DNA of 64,000 nucleotides from an uncultured Bacteroidota bacterium (GTDB lineage Bacteria > Bacteroidota > Bacteroidia > Bacteroidales > P3). A model generated the notes under the pieces. The model was not told the origin of the DNA, ran no database searches, and saw only the letters and a program-made list of their open reading frames with translations. Positions 19,523 through 30,100 of this stretch are shown here, in pieces (position 1 is the stretch's first letter; each line of letters opens with the position of its first letter). The DNA is taken from contig CACYSB010000011.1 of assembly GCA_902777005.1 (NCBI GenBank), positions 1 to 64,000 on the forward strand. Reading direction: 5' to 3'. The position numbers were made by a program, and so were the translations under genes.

Positions 19523-19987
19523 TTAGTCTTTTATTTCTTCGTAAGGTGTAAACCCTTCGTCGTCGGTGTTGTCCTCCTTGCGTTTGTGCAAATCCTTGCG
19601 CTGTGTGATGCGGTTGGGCAGCTCCAGCAGGTAGTTCACCGCGGTGAGCACCAGGCTGAAGAGCAGCGCCGAGCCGAAGCTGCTCACGTCGAAGCCCTTC
19701 ACAATGCCGGCTGCCATGAGTATGATTATCGCATTGACTACGAAGAGGAACAGGCCGAGGGTTACCACCGTCACCGGCAGTGTAACCACTATCAGTATGG
19801 GGCGCACCAGATTGTCCAGCAGCGAGATGACCATTGCCGTTATGAGCACCGCCCAGAACGACGTCACCTCGACGCCCGGCAGCAGCCAGGCCCCCACCAT
19901 CACGGCGATGGAGAGCACCACTATCCGTGTCAAGCATCCACCATGCCCGCTGTAAAACCCATCGCCACTATTGATTGTTATGTTCAT
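19523..19987 (-). CDS. Phage-holin-family (PF04020-like) four-helix membrane protein
   Basis: Small inner-membrane protein of 154 residues. Four hydrophobic segments are visible at about 20-38, 44-62, 68-90 and 100-120, with the family stretch VISLLDNLVRPILIVVTLPV. The C-terminal 35 residues are a charged cytoplasmic tail (RITQRKDLHKRKEDN). Despite the family name, such proteins are usually chromosomal and there are no phage genes nearby. It sits between the YrdC-like gene (14 bases) and panC (5 bases). Its function is not established. Confidence 0.8.
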   Translation of the reverse strand: MNITINSGDGFYSGHGGCLTRIVVLSIAVMVGAWLLPGVEVTSFWAVLITAMVISLLDNLVRPILIVVTLPVTVVTLGLFLFVVNAIIILMAAGIVKGFDVSSFGSALLFSLVLTAVNYLLELPNRITQRKDLHKRKEDNTDDEGFTPYEEIKD

Positions 19988-20001
19988 ATATTACTTATCG
20001 A

Positions 20002-20622
20002 CTAATCCAAATCGACCGAGCCTTTGCCTTGGCGCACCAACTCAATGCCATCGCTGCAGTCTATCACTGTCGAGGGTTCTGCGTCGGTGATGCCGCCGTC
20101 CACCACAACCTCCACACGGTTGCCGAAGCGCTCGTGGATAAGCTCGGGGTCGGTGTAGTTCTCTATCTCATCCTCTGCGTCCAACGGGCGCACCGACGTG
20201 GCTATCAGCGGCATGCCCAGTTCCTCAATAATGGCCTTCAGTATGCCGTTGTCAGGCACGCGTATGCCTATGGTCTTGTTGCTGTTCTGGTAGTTGCGGG
20301 GCACGGCGCCCGAGGCCTCCATGATGAACGTGAAGGGCCCCGGCAGGCAACGTTTCAGGAGCGCGAAGGTGTCACGGTCCATGGCGCGCACATACTCCGA
20401 CGCCTGGCTCAGGGAGGCGCACAGCATTGCGTACTTGGCCTGCTTCAGTTTGTAGCCTTTCAGCAGCGCAATCTCCTCAACGCCGCGCTTGTTGTCCATC
20501 GCGCAGGCGAAGGCATAGAGCGTGTCGGTGGGCACTATGGCCACTCCGCCGTCGCGCAGCAGGTCGGCTATGCGTCTCACTTCCCGTGGGTTGGGGTTGT
20601 TGTCGTAGAGCTTTGTTATCAT
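20002..20622 (-). CDS. YrdC/Sua5/YciO-family protein
   Basis: Member of the family that contains threonylcarbamoyl-AMP synthase (tRNA t6A modification). The ATG at 20622 gives 206 residues starting MITKLYDNNPNPREV; the extended reading above it runs through the promoter and is unlikely. Visible motifs are VAIVPTDTLYAFACAM near residue 27, KYAMLCASLSQASEYV near 63, LPGPFTFIMEASGAVPR near 90, KTIGIRVPDN near 115 and PSTVIDCSDG near 183. The overall pattern is closer to the YciO branch than to classical TsaC, so a t6A role is likely but not certain. It is the first gene of the leftward operon ending in panC. Confidence 0.85.
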   Translation of the reverse strand: MITKLYDNNPNPREVRRIADLLRDGGVAIVPTDTLYAFACAMDNKRGVEEIALLKGYKLKQAKYAMLCASLSQASEYVRAMDRDTFALLKRCLPGPFTFIMEASGAVPRNYQNSNKTIGIRVPDNGILKAIIEELGMPLIATSVRPLDAEDEIENYTDPELIHERFGNRVEVVVDGGITDAEPSTVIDCSDGIELVRQGKGSVDLD

Positions 20623-20644
20623 CTTTACTTTGCTTTTCGGCGTG

Positions 20645-20678
20645 CAAAAGTACGAATTATTTTTGGAATGGAAACAAT
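20645..20678 (-). promoter_or_regulatory. Bacteroidota-type promoter for the YrdC-holin-panC operon
   Basis: On the minus strand TACTTTTG (20652 to 20645) is a perfect -7 box. A weaker TTGTTT lies about 19 bases upstream. The YrdC start codon is 22 bases from the -7 box. Confidence 0.65.
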
Positions 20679-20704
20679 AATTGTGCGCACGTGCTCCGCC
20701 ACTT

Positions 20705-20844
20705 CTCCGACTCCCCTCTGTCATCCCTCCGACTGTTCACCGGTTGTTTAACTGTTGTTTTCCGGTATAAAAGCGTAAAACAACAGTTAAACAACCGGTG
20801 AACAACCGTAGAACAGTCGGAGAGGGTACGGAGAGGGTGCGTGG
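20705..20844. repeat. Dispersed hairpin repeat family 1, copy A (with 27-bp perfect inverted repeat)
   Basis: Contains two head-to-head copies of the family core. The arms 20735-20761 and 20777-20803 are a perfect 27-bp inverted repeat around a 15-base loop. CTCCGACTGTTC (20728-20739) and GAACAGTCGGAG (20811-20822) form the outer arms, followed by GGAGAGGGTACGGAGAGGG-type tandem DNA. Confidence 0.85.
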
Positions 20845-20926
20845 AGGAGGCATTCTTTTTTAGGGGTTATACAAAATAAAAACCCAATGGAGGCGTTACT
20901 TAAAGACAATAGAATCTGGATTAGAA

Positions 20927-22156
20927 ATGAGAAATATACTGATAGTGATGGCTATGCTGCTTGCCACGCTGCCGGCCGAGGCCGGGAAGGTGCGCTTCGG
21001 CAAGTATTTCACCGGCGGCACGCTTCGCATCGACTGTGTCCGCGAAGGGAATGCGCAGGGCGACACAGTGTGGGTGAGCCGCTGGATTGACCGCTTTGCC
21101 GACTGGCATGGGTCGCGCACACAGCTGATAGACCCCTTCGACAATGGCGACTACCGCATCTCGGTGCGCGACGCCAAGAGCGGACAGGAGATATACAGCC
21201 GCGGCTACAGCAACCTATTCCGCGAGTATAAGGACACTCCGCAGGGGCACAAGGTGAAAGCACGCTTCGAGGAGACGCTGCTGGTGCCCATGCCCAAGCG
21301 CGCGGTGCAGATAGCGCTGCAGAAGCGCGACAAAGACATGCGCCTGGTGGATGCCACTGTCGTCACCTTCGACCCCAAGGTGCAGAAGCTCGACACTCTC
21401 TGGCGAGAGGGCGACAGGCGCGATTTGGAGGTGCACGGAGACCCGTCTAAAAAAATAGACGTGGTCATTGTGGCTCAGGGCTATGACGATGTGGCTCCGC
21501 AGCAACTCAGCGTCGACTACTACCGTATGAAGGAGGTCCTCTTCGGCAAGGAACCCTTCAGAGGGCACCGTCAGGACTTCAATGTCTACGGCGTTAAGGG
21601 CGATGTGGGCGCCGATTTCAACACCTTCGGCATCGACCGCTACCTGATGACCTTCAGCGTGCACCGTCTGCACGACCTGATAGGCACTACGCCGTGCGAC
21701 TATATCATCATCATGGTCAACAGTGAGACCTATGGCGGCGGCGCCATTTACAACTTCTACGCCGTCAGCTCGCTGCACCGCATGGCGGAGTATGTGCTGC
21801 CGCACGAGTTCGGCCATGCTTTCGGCGGCCTCGCCGACGAGTATGTGGACGAGGAGATGAGCTATGCTTCCCTGCACCGCAAGGGTGGCGAGCCTTTGGA
21901 GCCGAACATCACCAACCTCAAGGACTTCGACAGCAAATGGAAGAATATGCTGCAACCCTCGACGCCGATACCCACGCCCGACAACGACAACGTGCCTAAG
22001 GGCGAGTGTGGCCCGCTGGGCGTCTACGAGGGTGCTGGTTACAGCAGCAAGGGCGTCTACCGTCCGGCGATGCACTGCATGATGCGCGACTATGCGCCGT
22101 TCTGCCCAGTGTGTGCCAAGCGGCTGGAGGAGGTGTTCCTGCTGTATACAAGATAG
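20927..22156 (+). CDS. M64 family (IgA-peptidase-like) secreted metallopeptidase
   Basis: Secreted zinc peptidase of 409 residues. The signal peptide spans about 1-20 (MRNILIVMAMLLATLPAEAG). An N-terminal M64_N-like beta domain runs to about 150. The peptidase domain contains DVVIVAQGYDD near residue 180, VNSETYGGGAIYNFYAV near 265, and the zinc site HEFGHAFGGLADEY near 292 with the catalytic Glu. The founding family member is an IgA peptidase, but the substrate here is not known. No T9SS sorting domain is present, so it is probably periplasmic or surface-bound by another route. A 7-bp tandem array separates it from the next gene. Confidence 0.9.
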   Translation: MRNILIVMAMLLATLPAEAGKVRFGKYFTGGTLRIDCVREGNAQGDTVWVSRWIDRFADWHGSRTQLIDPFDNGDYRISVRDAKSGQEIYSRGYSNLFREYKDTPQGHKVKARFEETLLVPMPKRAVQIALQKRDKDMRLVDATVVTFDPKVQKLDTLWREGDRRDLEVHGDPSKKIDVVIVAQGYDDVAPQQLSVDYYRMKEVLFGKEPFRGHRQDFNVYGVKGDVGADFNTFGIDRYLMTFSVHRLHDLIGTTPCDYIIIMVNSETYGGGAIYNFYAVSSLHRMAEYVLPHEFGHAFGGLADEYVDEEMSYASLHRKGGEPLEPNITNLKDFDSKWKNMLQPSTPIPTPDNDNVPKGECGPLGVYEGAGYSSKGVYRPAMHCMMRDYAPFCPVCAKRLEEVFLLYTR

Positions 22157-22161
22157 TGTAA

Positions 22162-22189
22162 AGGTTACAGGTTACGGGTTACAGGTTAC
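22162..22189 (+). repeat. Four 7-bp tandem units (AGGTTAC) at a gene junction
   Basis: AGGTTAC, AGGTTAC, GGGTTAC, AGGTTAC in a row, five bases after the M64 stop codon and seven bases before the ATG of the next gene. The same array occurs at 41348-41375. Confidence 0.85.
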
Positions 22190-22196
22190 AGAGATT

Positions 22197-23483
22197 ATGC
22201 GTAGACTGCTGGTAATAGTTACATTTGCTTTGCTGCTGCCGTTGTGCACGGTGTCATGTCGCCGCGATACCGTCTATGCCGACGAGGGCAGCGTGAGGCT
22301 GGAGTTCTCGGAGGAGAAGGTGACGTTCGACACCGTCTTCACCACCATGGGGACGACCACTCGCATGGTGAAGGTCTACAACCGTTCGGGGCACGACATA
22401 GAGCTTGCGTCGGTGACGCTGAAACACGGGCGCGCCAGCCGCTTCCGCCTGAACGTCGATGGCGACACCTCAATGATGGCGCAGAGAGTTGAACTTCAGG
22501 CCGGCGACAGCCTGCACATATTCATCCAAGCCAACATAGACCCCAACGAGAGCAACGCGCCATTCCTGCGCACCGACTCCATACTGTTCAGCAACGGGCA
22601 GGTGCTGCCTTTGGAGGCCTACGGCCGCAACGCCGTGTACCACAGGCTGAAACCCGGCGCCACCACATGGTATGACAGCATCGACTGTGCCGCTTTCCGG
22701 CATGACAGGCCGCATGTGTTCCTCTCGCCCGCGGCGGTGATGGAGGGCAACACACTGACGCTGCTGCCGGGCGACGAACTCTATTTTGCCGCCGGCGCCA
22801 TGCTGGTTATAGACTCGGCGGCGAGCCTCAACGCTATTGGCACTGCCGACCAGCCGATACTCTTCACATCGGTGCGCCACGACCCATGGTACCGCTCGCT
22901 GCCGGGCCAGTGGCAGACGGTGTGGTTCTACAATTTCAGTACGGGCAATGTGATGGACCACTGCATAGTGGAGAATGCCGTGGGCGGGCTGCGCTGCTAT
23001 CCTGGCTCCGAGCTCACGGTGACGAACACCGAGATAAGGAACATGAGCGATGCGGCGATCATAGGCCAGACGGCTACCGTCAACGGCAGCAACCTGCTGG
23101 TGTACGACTGCCTGTCGTCGCTGGTGCTCATTGCCGGCGGCGACTACCGTTTCAGCCACAGCACGCTGGCGCACTACTGGAAATACGACTCGCGCGACAC
23201 CACCGGGGTCATCGTCTCCAACTACTACCCAGTGGAAGGCGGCTTGGTGGTCGGCGACATGGTGCGTGCCGACTTCAGCGACTGTATCATCTACGGCAAC
23301 CGTGCCAACGAGGTGAGCCTCGGGCCTTTGGAGGGCTTCGCCTTCAACCCCAGTTTCACCAACTGTCTGGTGCGCGGCAGCAACTGGGACGAAGACCCGA
23401 AGTTCGTGGACGTGGAGAACGACGACTACCACCTGCAGGAGGATTCACCTGCCATAGGTTTAGGGTATAACTTTGACAATTAA
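22197..23483 (+). CDS. Lipoprotein with right-handed beta-helix domain
   Basis: Predicted lipoprotein of 428 residues. The ATG at 22197 opens a signal sequence with lipobox LCTVSC near residue 18; the longer reading that begins inside the M64 gene is not credible. Residues about 30-190 are beta-rich (VTFDTVFTTMGTTTRMVKVYN looks like an Ig-like fold). From about 195 on, repeated turns such as MDHCIVENAVGGLRCYPG, NTEIRNMSDAAI and SDCIIYGNRANEV suggest a right-handed beta-helix. It ends near LQEDSPAIGLGYNF, as many such proteins do. No catalytic residues can be assigned. It lies six bases before ruvA. Confidence 0.8.
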   Translation: MRRLLVIVTFALLLPLCTVSCRRDTVYADEGSVRLEFSEEKVTFDTVFTTMGTTTRMVKVYNRSGHDIELASVTLKHGRASRFRLNVDGDTSMMAQRVELQAGDSLHIFIQANIDPNESNAPFLRTDSILFSNGQVLPLEAYGRNAVYHRLKPGATTWYDSIDCAAFRHDRPHVFLSPAAVMEGNTLTLLPGDELYFAAGAMLVIDSAASLNAIGTADQPILFTSVRHDPWYRSLPGQWQTVWFYNFSTGNVMDHCIVENAVGGLRCYPGSELTVTNTEIRNMSDAAIIGQTATVNGSNLLVYDCLSSLVLIAGGDYRFSHSTLAHYWKYDSRDTTGVIVSNYYPVEGGLVVGDMVRADFSDCIIYGNRANEVSLGPLEGFAFNPSFTNCLVRGSNWDEDPKFVDVENDDYHLQEDSPAIGLGYNFDN

Positions 23484-23489
23484 CGGGAC

Positions 23490-24092
23490 ATGTACGAATA
23501 CATTAGCGGCCGATTGGCCAATCTTGAGCCCACGCAGGCTGTGATAGACTGCAGCGGTGTGGGTTACCTGCTTGAGATTAGTTTGAATACCTACGAGGCG
23601 TTGCGCAAGGCCGATGGCGCACAGGTGAAGCTCTATGCCCACCTTGTGGTGCGCGAGGACGCACAGCAGCTCTTCGGCTTCTACGACATGGCTGAGCGCG
23701 AGATGTTCCGCCTGCTTGTGAGTATCAGCGGTGTGGGTAACCAGACGGCCAGGGTCATGCTGTCGTCGCTTACAGTGGACGAGCTTCGCAATGCCATACA
23801 GACTCAGGATGTCAAGAAAGTGCAGCGCGTCAAAGGCATAGGCGCCAAGACGGCCCAGCGTATTGTGCTGGAGCTGGCAGACAAGATGGGAGCCATGGGC
23901 GTCGTGGGAGCAACGGGAGTTGTAGGGGCGCCGGTGAACCAGGCACGCGACGAGGCCCTGACGGCCCTCACCATGCTCGGCTTCGCCAAGCCCGCCGTGG
24001 AGAAGCTCCTCATGTCGCAGGACTGGCGCCGTCCCGACGGCACCCCCATGACGGTGGAGGATATCATCAAAGAGGGTCTGAAGCGACTGTAG
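23490..24092 (+). CDS. ruvA: Holliday junction branch migration protein RuvA
   Basis: DNA-binding subunit of the RuvAB branch-migration complex, 200 residues, the usual length. The N-terminal OB-fold starts MYEYISGRLANLEPTQAVI. Helix-hairpin-helix motifs are visible as ISGVGNQTARVMLS near residue 74 and VKGIGAKTAQRIVLEL near 110, followed by the flexible Gly/Val-rich linker and domain III (DEALTALTMLGFAKPAVEKL). ruvB is not in the window. It lies directly before sprA, a gene order common in Bacteroidota. Confidence 0.96.
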   Translation: MYEYISGRLANLEPTQAVIDCSGVGYLLEISLNTYEALRKADGAQVKLYAHLVVREDAQQLFGFYDMAEREMFRLLVSISGVGNQTARVMLSSLTVDELRNAIQTQDVKKVQRVKGIGAKTAQRIVLELADKMGAMGVVGATGVVGAPVNQARDEALTALTMLGFAKPAVEKLLMSQDWRRPDGTPMTVEDIIKEGLKRL

Positions 24093-24142
24093 CCCTTCTT
24101 CTGAAAAAATCTTTTGTTATTGTGCAATAAAACGTAGTAGGG

Positions 24143-24175
24143 GGCGTTTATTATTAGTTAATCTATAAAAACGCC
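24143..24175 (+). promoter_or_regulatory. Inverted repeat at the sprA start codon
   Basis: GGCGTTT (24143-24149) and AAACGCC (24169-24175) can pair around a 19-base A/T-rich loop. The right arm touches the TTG start codon, so the hairpin could affect initiation. It has no T-tract, so it is not a terminator. Confidence 0.4.
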
Positions 24176-27100
24176 TTGAAGTTGCGGTATATATTGACGA
24201 TGTTGATGCTACTGTGCTGCGTTGCAGCATGGGGACAGGACGACAGTGTGCAGTTCACTCCGATGGGGAGCGGCTACACGCCGGCGGGCATTACCACATC
24301 GGTGGAGTATGATGCGCAGAGCGGCAGCTATGTGCGCGTCACCAAGGTGGGCGACATGGTGGTGGGGCGCGACTACATGAGCTTCGACGAGTATCAGGAC
24401 TGGCAGATGGACCAGCTGATGGAGAGCTACTGGAACGAGAAGAAAGACGGCACGGTGCTCGACAACGCCGAGGGCGGACTGCTGAGCAAGATACCGGGCT
24501 TCAACCAGATTAGCGAGAAACTTGACATACTGAACAAACTGCCGGAAATCAAGATAACCCCCAGCGGCAGCGCGGAACTGACGTTCCAGATAGTGAACAA
24601 CTACCGCAACGACCCGCAGCGCGACCAGAGTCAGCGCAGTGTGACGACCTTTGACTTCGATGAGAACCTGCAGATTAACCTCAACGCCAAGATTGGCGAC
24701 CTGATAAGTTTCGACATTAACCAGAACACAAAGGCTACCTTTGACTTTGAGAATAAGATAAAGCTCAAGTACGAGGGCAAGGAGGACGATATACTGCAGT
24801 TGTTCGAGGCGGCAGACATATCGTTTCCGCTGAACACAACATTGATAAAAGGTAGCCAGCAACTGTTTGGCTTCCACGCAAAGCTGAAGTTCGGCAAGCT
24901 GACGGTGGACGCTGTGTTTAGTGAGAAAGAGACCAGCACAGAGAACATGCAGGTGAAGGGAGGTGCCAGCAGCCATGAGTTCGAGATAAGGGCCGACGAA
25001 TACGAAGAGAACCGCCACTATTTCATTTCGCAGTATTTCTATGAGAACTACAACGATGCTATGTCGACGCTGCCGGTGGTGAAAAGCAATATCAAGATTA
25101 TCAGGATAGAGGTGTGGCGAACCAATGTGGGCGCTGCGGTGACGCAGAACCGCAATATACTGGCTTTGACAGATCTCGGTGAGTATAATCCCTCGAATAC
25201 ACGCATCACGGGATCGACGAACATGATGCCGTCGAACAACAGTAACAACCTGTTGCATATGATGAACCCCGCGGCGGTACGTAGCATAAACTCGGTGACA
25301 GGCTACATGCAGGGGTTGGGTCTGAGCAGCGGTGTGGACTACGAAAAGATTGAAAGTGCTCGTCTGCTGGCTCCCAACGAATACACCTTCAACCGCCAAC
25401 TTGGCTTCATCAGCCTCAACCAGCCGTTGAGCAATGACCAGGTGTTGGCAGTGGCTTTCCAGTACCAGATTATTGGTGACACCACCGTATATCAGGTGGG
25501 TGAGCTTACCACCGACGGCGTTAACGACCCCAATACCCTGATTGTGAAACTTCTCAAGGGCACCATCGTTAATACTCATGTGCCACTGTGGCGACTGATG
25601 ATGAAGAATGTCTACTATCTGAAGAGCAGTCAACTCAGCAGGGACAACTTCAGGCTCAACGTGCTCTACGAGAGCCCTAACGGAGGTGTCGGCGTGGGTT
25701 TCTTCTCTGATGGACCGCAACAGGGTAAGCCTTTGATAGAGGTTTTCGGTCTGGACCGTATGGATGCCACACAGAGTTACTACTATGCCGACGGTGTGTT
25801 CGACTGGTTTGACTCGGCAGCCTTCAAAGGTGGCCTTATACAGTCGACGACAGGTCGAGTTTTCTTCCCCTATGTTGAACCTTTCGGCAAGGACTTGCGC
25901 AAAATTCTTGTCGACGATAACTTTGCCGACCAATACTGTTTTGACTCGCTCTACACTATGACGCAGACATTGGCGCGGCAGTATGCCGACCGCAACCGCT
26001 TCTATTTGGAGGGCTACTACACTACCAGTGTGAGTGGTGAGATATCGCTTGGCTACAGCGTCACGCCGGGATCGGTGACGGTCACCGCTGGCGGTATGCC
26101 GCTGATAGAGAATGTCGACTACTCCGTTGACTATACCATGGGTACGGTGCGCATAACCAATGAGAGCATACTGTCATCGAATACACCCATCAGTGTCAGC
26201 AGCGAGAACAACAGCTTCAGCATGACCACCAAACGTATGCTTGGCCTGCACCTGAACTATGAGTTTGAGCCTAACTTCAACATCGGCGCCACGGTGATGA
26301 ATCTGCGCGAGAAGCCGATGACCCAGAAGAACAATTTCGGCGACGAGCCCACGAGTAACTCTATCTGGGGTCTCGACCTCAACTACAGCCACGAGGTACC
26401 CTTGATCACCAAGTTGGTGGATATGCTGCCAGGAATCGACACCAAGGCTCCTTCGACGTTAAGCCTCACTGCCGAGTTTGCCCATTTCATTCCTGGCATG
26501 AGCAGTACGGGCTCGAAAGAGGGTAGTGTCAGCTATGTCGACGACTTTGAGGGGGCCAGAAGCAGCATCGACCTCAAGAGCGTGAACTCGTGGTTTTTGG
26601 CCAGCACACCGCAAGACTACCACTCACCGCTGCCCATGTTCCCCGAGACAGCGCCAGGCACGGGACTCGCCTATGGCTTCAACAGGGCAAAGCTTGCATG
26701 GTACCGTATAAGCAATGACTTCTACAGCAGTGGCAGCCGTCCGTCGAACATCAATGCCGACGATCTCTCGCGTCCATATGCTCGCCGTATATATGAGCAG
26801 GAGGTGTTTCCAAACAAGGACCTTGCATCGGGCCAGCCTACCAACATATATGAACTGAATCTGGCCTACTATCCTGCTGAACGTGGCCCGTATAACTATG
26901 ATGTTGCCCCATCGTCCTACAGCGCTGGTCTCACTGCTGACGGTTTCCTTAACAATCCATCGAGCCGTTGGGGTGGTATAATGCGCAAGCTGGACTATAC
27001 CGACTTTGAGACGCAAAACATTGAGACCATCGAGTTCTGGCTCATGGATCCCTTCATAGAAAACCCTGCCCATTCAGGTGGTAAACTGTACATCAACCTT

Positions 27101-30100
27101 GGTGATATCAGTGAGGATATATTGCGCGACGGCCGCAAGAGTTTTGAGAACGGTTTACCAACAAGCCTGACGGTGGTCAATGTGGATACCACTATATGGG
27201 GTCGTGTGCCTACGACGCAACCTATTGTCAATGCTTTCGACAACGATGAGTCGTCGCGTATGTACCAAGATATAGGATATGATGGTCTTGGCTCTACCCA
27301 CGGATTGCAGGACGAACAGAGTTTCTTTGCAACCTATCTGGAAGAAATTGCCACCCGATTCGGCACATCGTCCCAAGCCTACCAGATGGCCTTGGCCGAC
27401 CCCTCGGGAGATGACTTCCGCTACTACCGCTCGTCGTATTATGACGATAACGACGTCAAGATTAATGATCGCTACAAGTTCTTCAACAATCCAGAGGGTA
27501 ACTCGCCCGTAGACGGCGACAGTCAGGAGAGCTACATGACTAGCGCCACAGCTTACCCTAACGTTGAGGATATCAATCGTGACAATACGCTCAGCGAAGC
27601 TGAGAACTATTATCAGTATGTTATAGACTTGCGACCAGACCATATGGTTATTGGACAGAACCACATTGTGGATATCCAGGAGGCGCGCAACGTTCAACTT
27701 TCCAATGGCGAGACTACCACATGTAAGTGGTATCAGTTCCGTATCCCCATCCGCGAGCCAGACCATAAGGTTGGCAATATTAATGGCTTCCAGTCCATAC
27801 GATTCATGCGTATGTTCCTCAACCAGTTTGATCAGCCCATCATCCTGCGTTTTGCCACCCTCGACCTTGTCTATTCCACATGGCGTAAATATACCGAAAA
27901 CCTATTACAGCCAGGTGATTATACAACAGGCTCCGATGCTGAGACTTCATTCAGCATATCCACCGTCAATATTGAGGAGAACGGTTCCCGTCAGCCGGTG
28001 CCATATGTGCTACCTCCAGGAATCGAACGCGAGGAGTGGTATTCTACTAGTAGTAGCTATACGCAACTCAACGAGCAGTCTATAGCTCTTGACGTGGACA
28101 ACCTCGCTAACGGCGATGCCCGTGCCATATACCGTTCTTCGGGTTATGACCTGCGTTTCTACGGTCATATGAAGATGTTTGTGCATGCTGAAAAAAAGAA
28201 TGCCGTAGATAATCTCAATGATGGTGACCTTTCTCTTTTTGTGCGTCTCGGTAGCGACTATACTACCAACTATTATGAATACGAGGTTCCTCTTCGCTTC
28301 ACGCCATGGTTTACACCTTCTGATGACCCATATTCTATCTGGCCCGAGGACAACAATGTCGACATTGACATCCAGCACATGACTGTTATCAAGACAAACC
28401 GTAACATAAAGATACGTTCCGGCGAGGGTGGTTATTCGCCTGCGTTGCTTTATACTGAGATGAAGGATGGTAAAAAATACACTGTACTTGGCAACCCCAA
28501 CCTTGGCAAGGTCAAGGTTATCATGATAGGCATACGTAATCCAAGAAAACAGAGTCTGGACGATGGCAATGACATGATGCCTAAGTCGGCTATCATCTGG
28601 GTCAACGAACTCCGTCTTTCTGACTATATCAACAAGGGCGGATGGGCGGCAATGGCGTTGGCACGTACCTCCCTCGCCGACCTCGGCAACCTATCCCTCT
28701 ATGGCTCCTATACTACTGCCAACTTCGGCAACCTTGAAGACCCTCTTATCAAGGAGGAACTAATCAATAACTTCAACTTCCAGACCACCCTCGATATGGA
28801 GCTTGGCAAGTTCTTGCCAGAAACATGGGCTCTTCACATACCTCTGTACCTCGACTATAGCCGCGATATCGGTAGCCCTGAATACAACCCGCTCAACCCC
28901 GATGTGCGCCTGTACGATGACTTGGCCACATACCGTACCGCTGCAGAGCGTGACAGTGTACGTCAGATGACTCAGCGTCGCAAGTCGGCCACCAACCTGA
29001 CTTTTTCTAATATCCACAAGGACCGTGTCGGCAAAAGTGCTCTCAAACCTCATTTCTACGATGTTGAGAATTTCTCTCTCTCTTATGCCTATAGTCGTGA
29101 GCGCCTCTCGGATGAGGACATAGAACACTACAAGAAAGACCAGCACCGCGGTGGCATCACCTACAATTTCTCGCTCCAGCCCAAGGAGGTCAAGCCATTT
29201 GACAAAGTTAAGCTTTTCAGTCATAAGAACTGGAAAATCATAAAGGACATCAATTTCTATTATGCTCCAAAGAACCTCAGTTTCTCCACCGAGATATACC
29301 GAGACTTTGAGGAGACTCTGCTCCGCAATAAGAGCGAAGCTATGGTAATCATCAAGCCCACGTGGTATAAGCAGTTCACATGGCAGCGCAATTATGGTGT
29401 CAACTACGACCTCTCTCGCAGTTTCCGCATACAGTATTCAGCCAATGCCAACTCACGTATCGACGAGCCTATAGGTCGTATCGATACACCCTCTGCTTCT
29501 GACTCAGTATGGCGCTCTATCCTTAACGCAGGCACCATGCAGCAGTTCCAGCAGTCTATTTCCGCCAACTATGAACTGCCAGTAAACAAACTCCCATACA
29601 TGGACTTCCTCCGTGTCCCTTTGACTTATCGCACCAACTATACCTATCTCGGCACCACAGCTGCTCTTGCTTCTATGGGTGCTACTCTGCAGAATTCTAC
29701 CACCATGCAGGCTACCGTCACTGCCACGCTTTCTACGCTTTACAGCAAGGTGCCTCTGTTGCGTAAGGCCAATGAGGCTCCAGCAGGTAGCAGGCCCAAC
29801 GAGCGAACTATCAGAAACCGTCAGCCCAACAAGCCTGCCAAGCCAATGACGGCACAAGACTCGTTGGCTGCCGCCGACAGTCTGCGCCATGCTAAGTTCA
29901 TGGAAGCCCTCAAGGAGGTTGGCTATTTTGCTCTTCGCTTTGTCACTGGCGTCAAGAGCCTCAATGTGCAATACAACGTTACCAATGGCTCTCGCCATCC
30001 TGGTTATATGGGCGAGCCCATGTTTGTTGGTCTTGACCCACGCACCTTTTGGACTCCTGGCGTGGGCTACATTCTCGGCTACAATCAGGACATAGTGGAT

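Larger units (their letters stand above)
20623..20926. other. Divergent intergenic region with a palindromic repeat copy
   Basis: A 304-base gap between divergent genes. It holds the leftward promoter at 20645-20678 and repeat family 1 copy A at 20705-20844. About 80 A/T-rich bases lie before the M64 peptidase gene, in which I see no clear -7 box. Confidence 0.7.

Noticed and set aside
19518..19937. N-terminal extension of panC by about 140 codons
   Set aside because: The extension overlaps the holin-like gene in another frame and is unlike PanC; the ATG at 19517 gives the family N-terminus.
19523..19987. Prophage remnant indicated by a holin-family gene
   Set aside because: The PF04020-type family is usually chromosomal and no other phage gene is present; it sits in an operon with panC.
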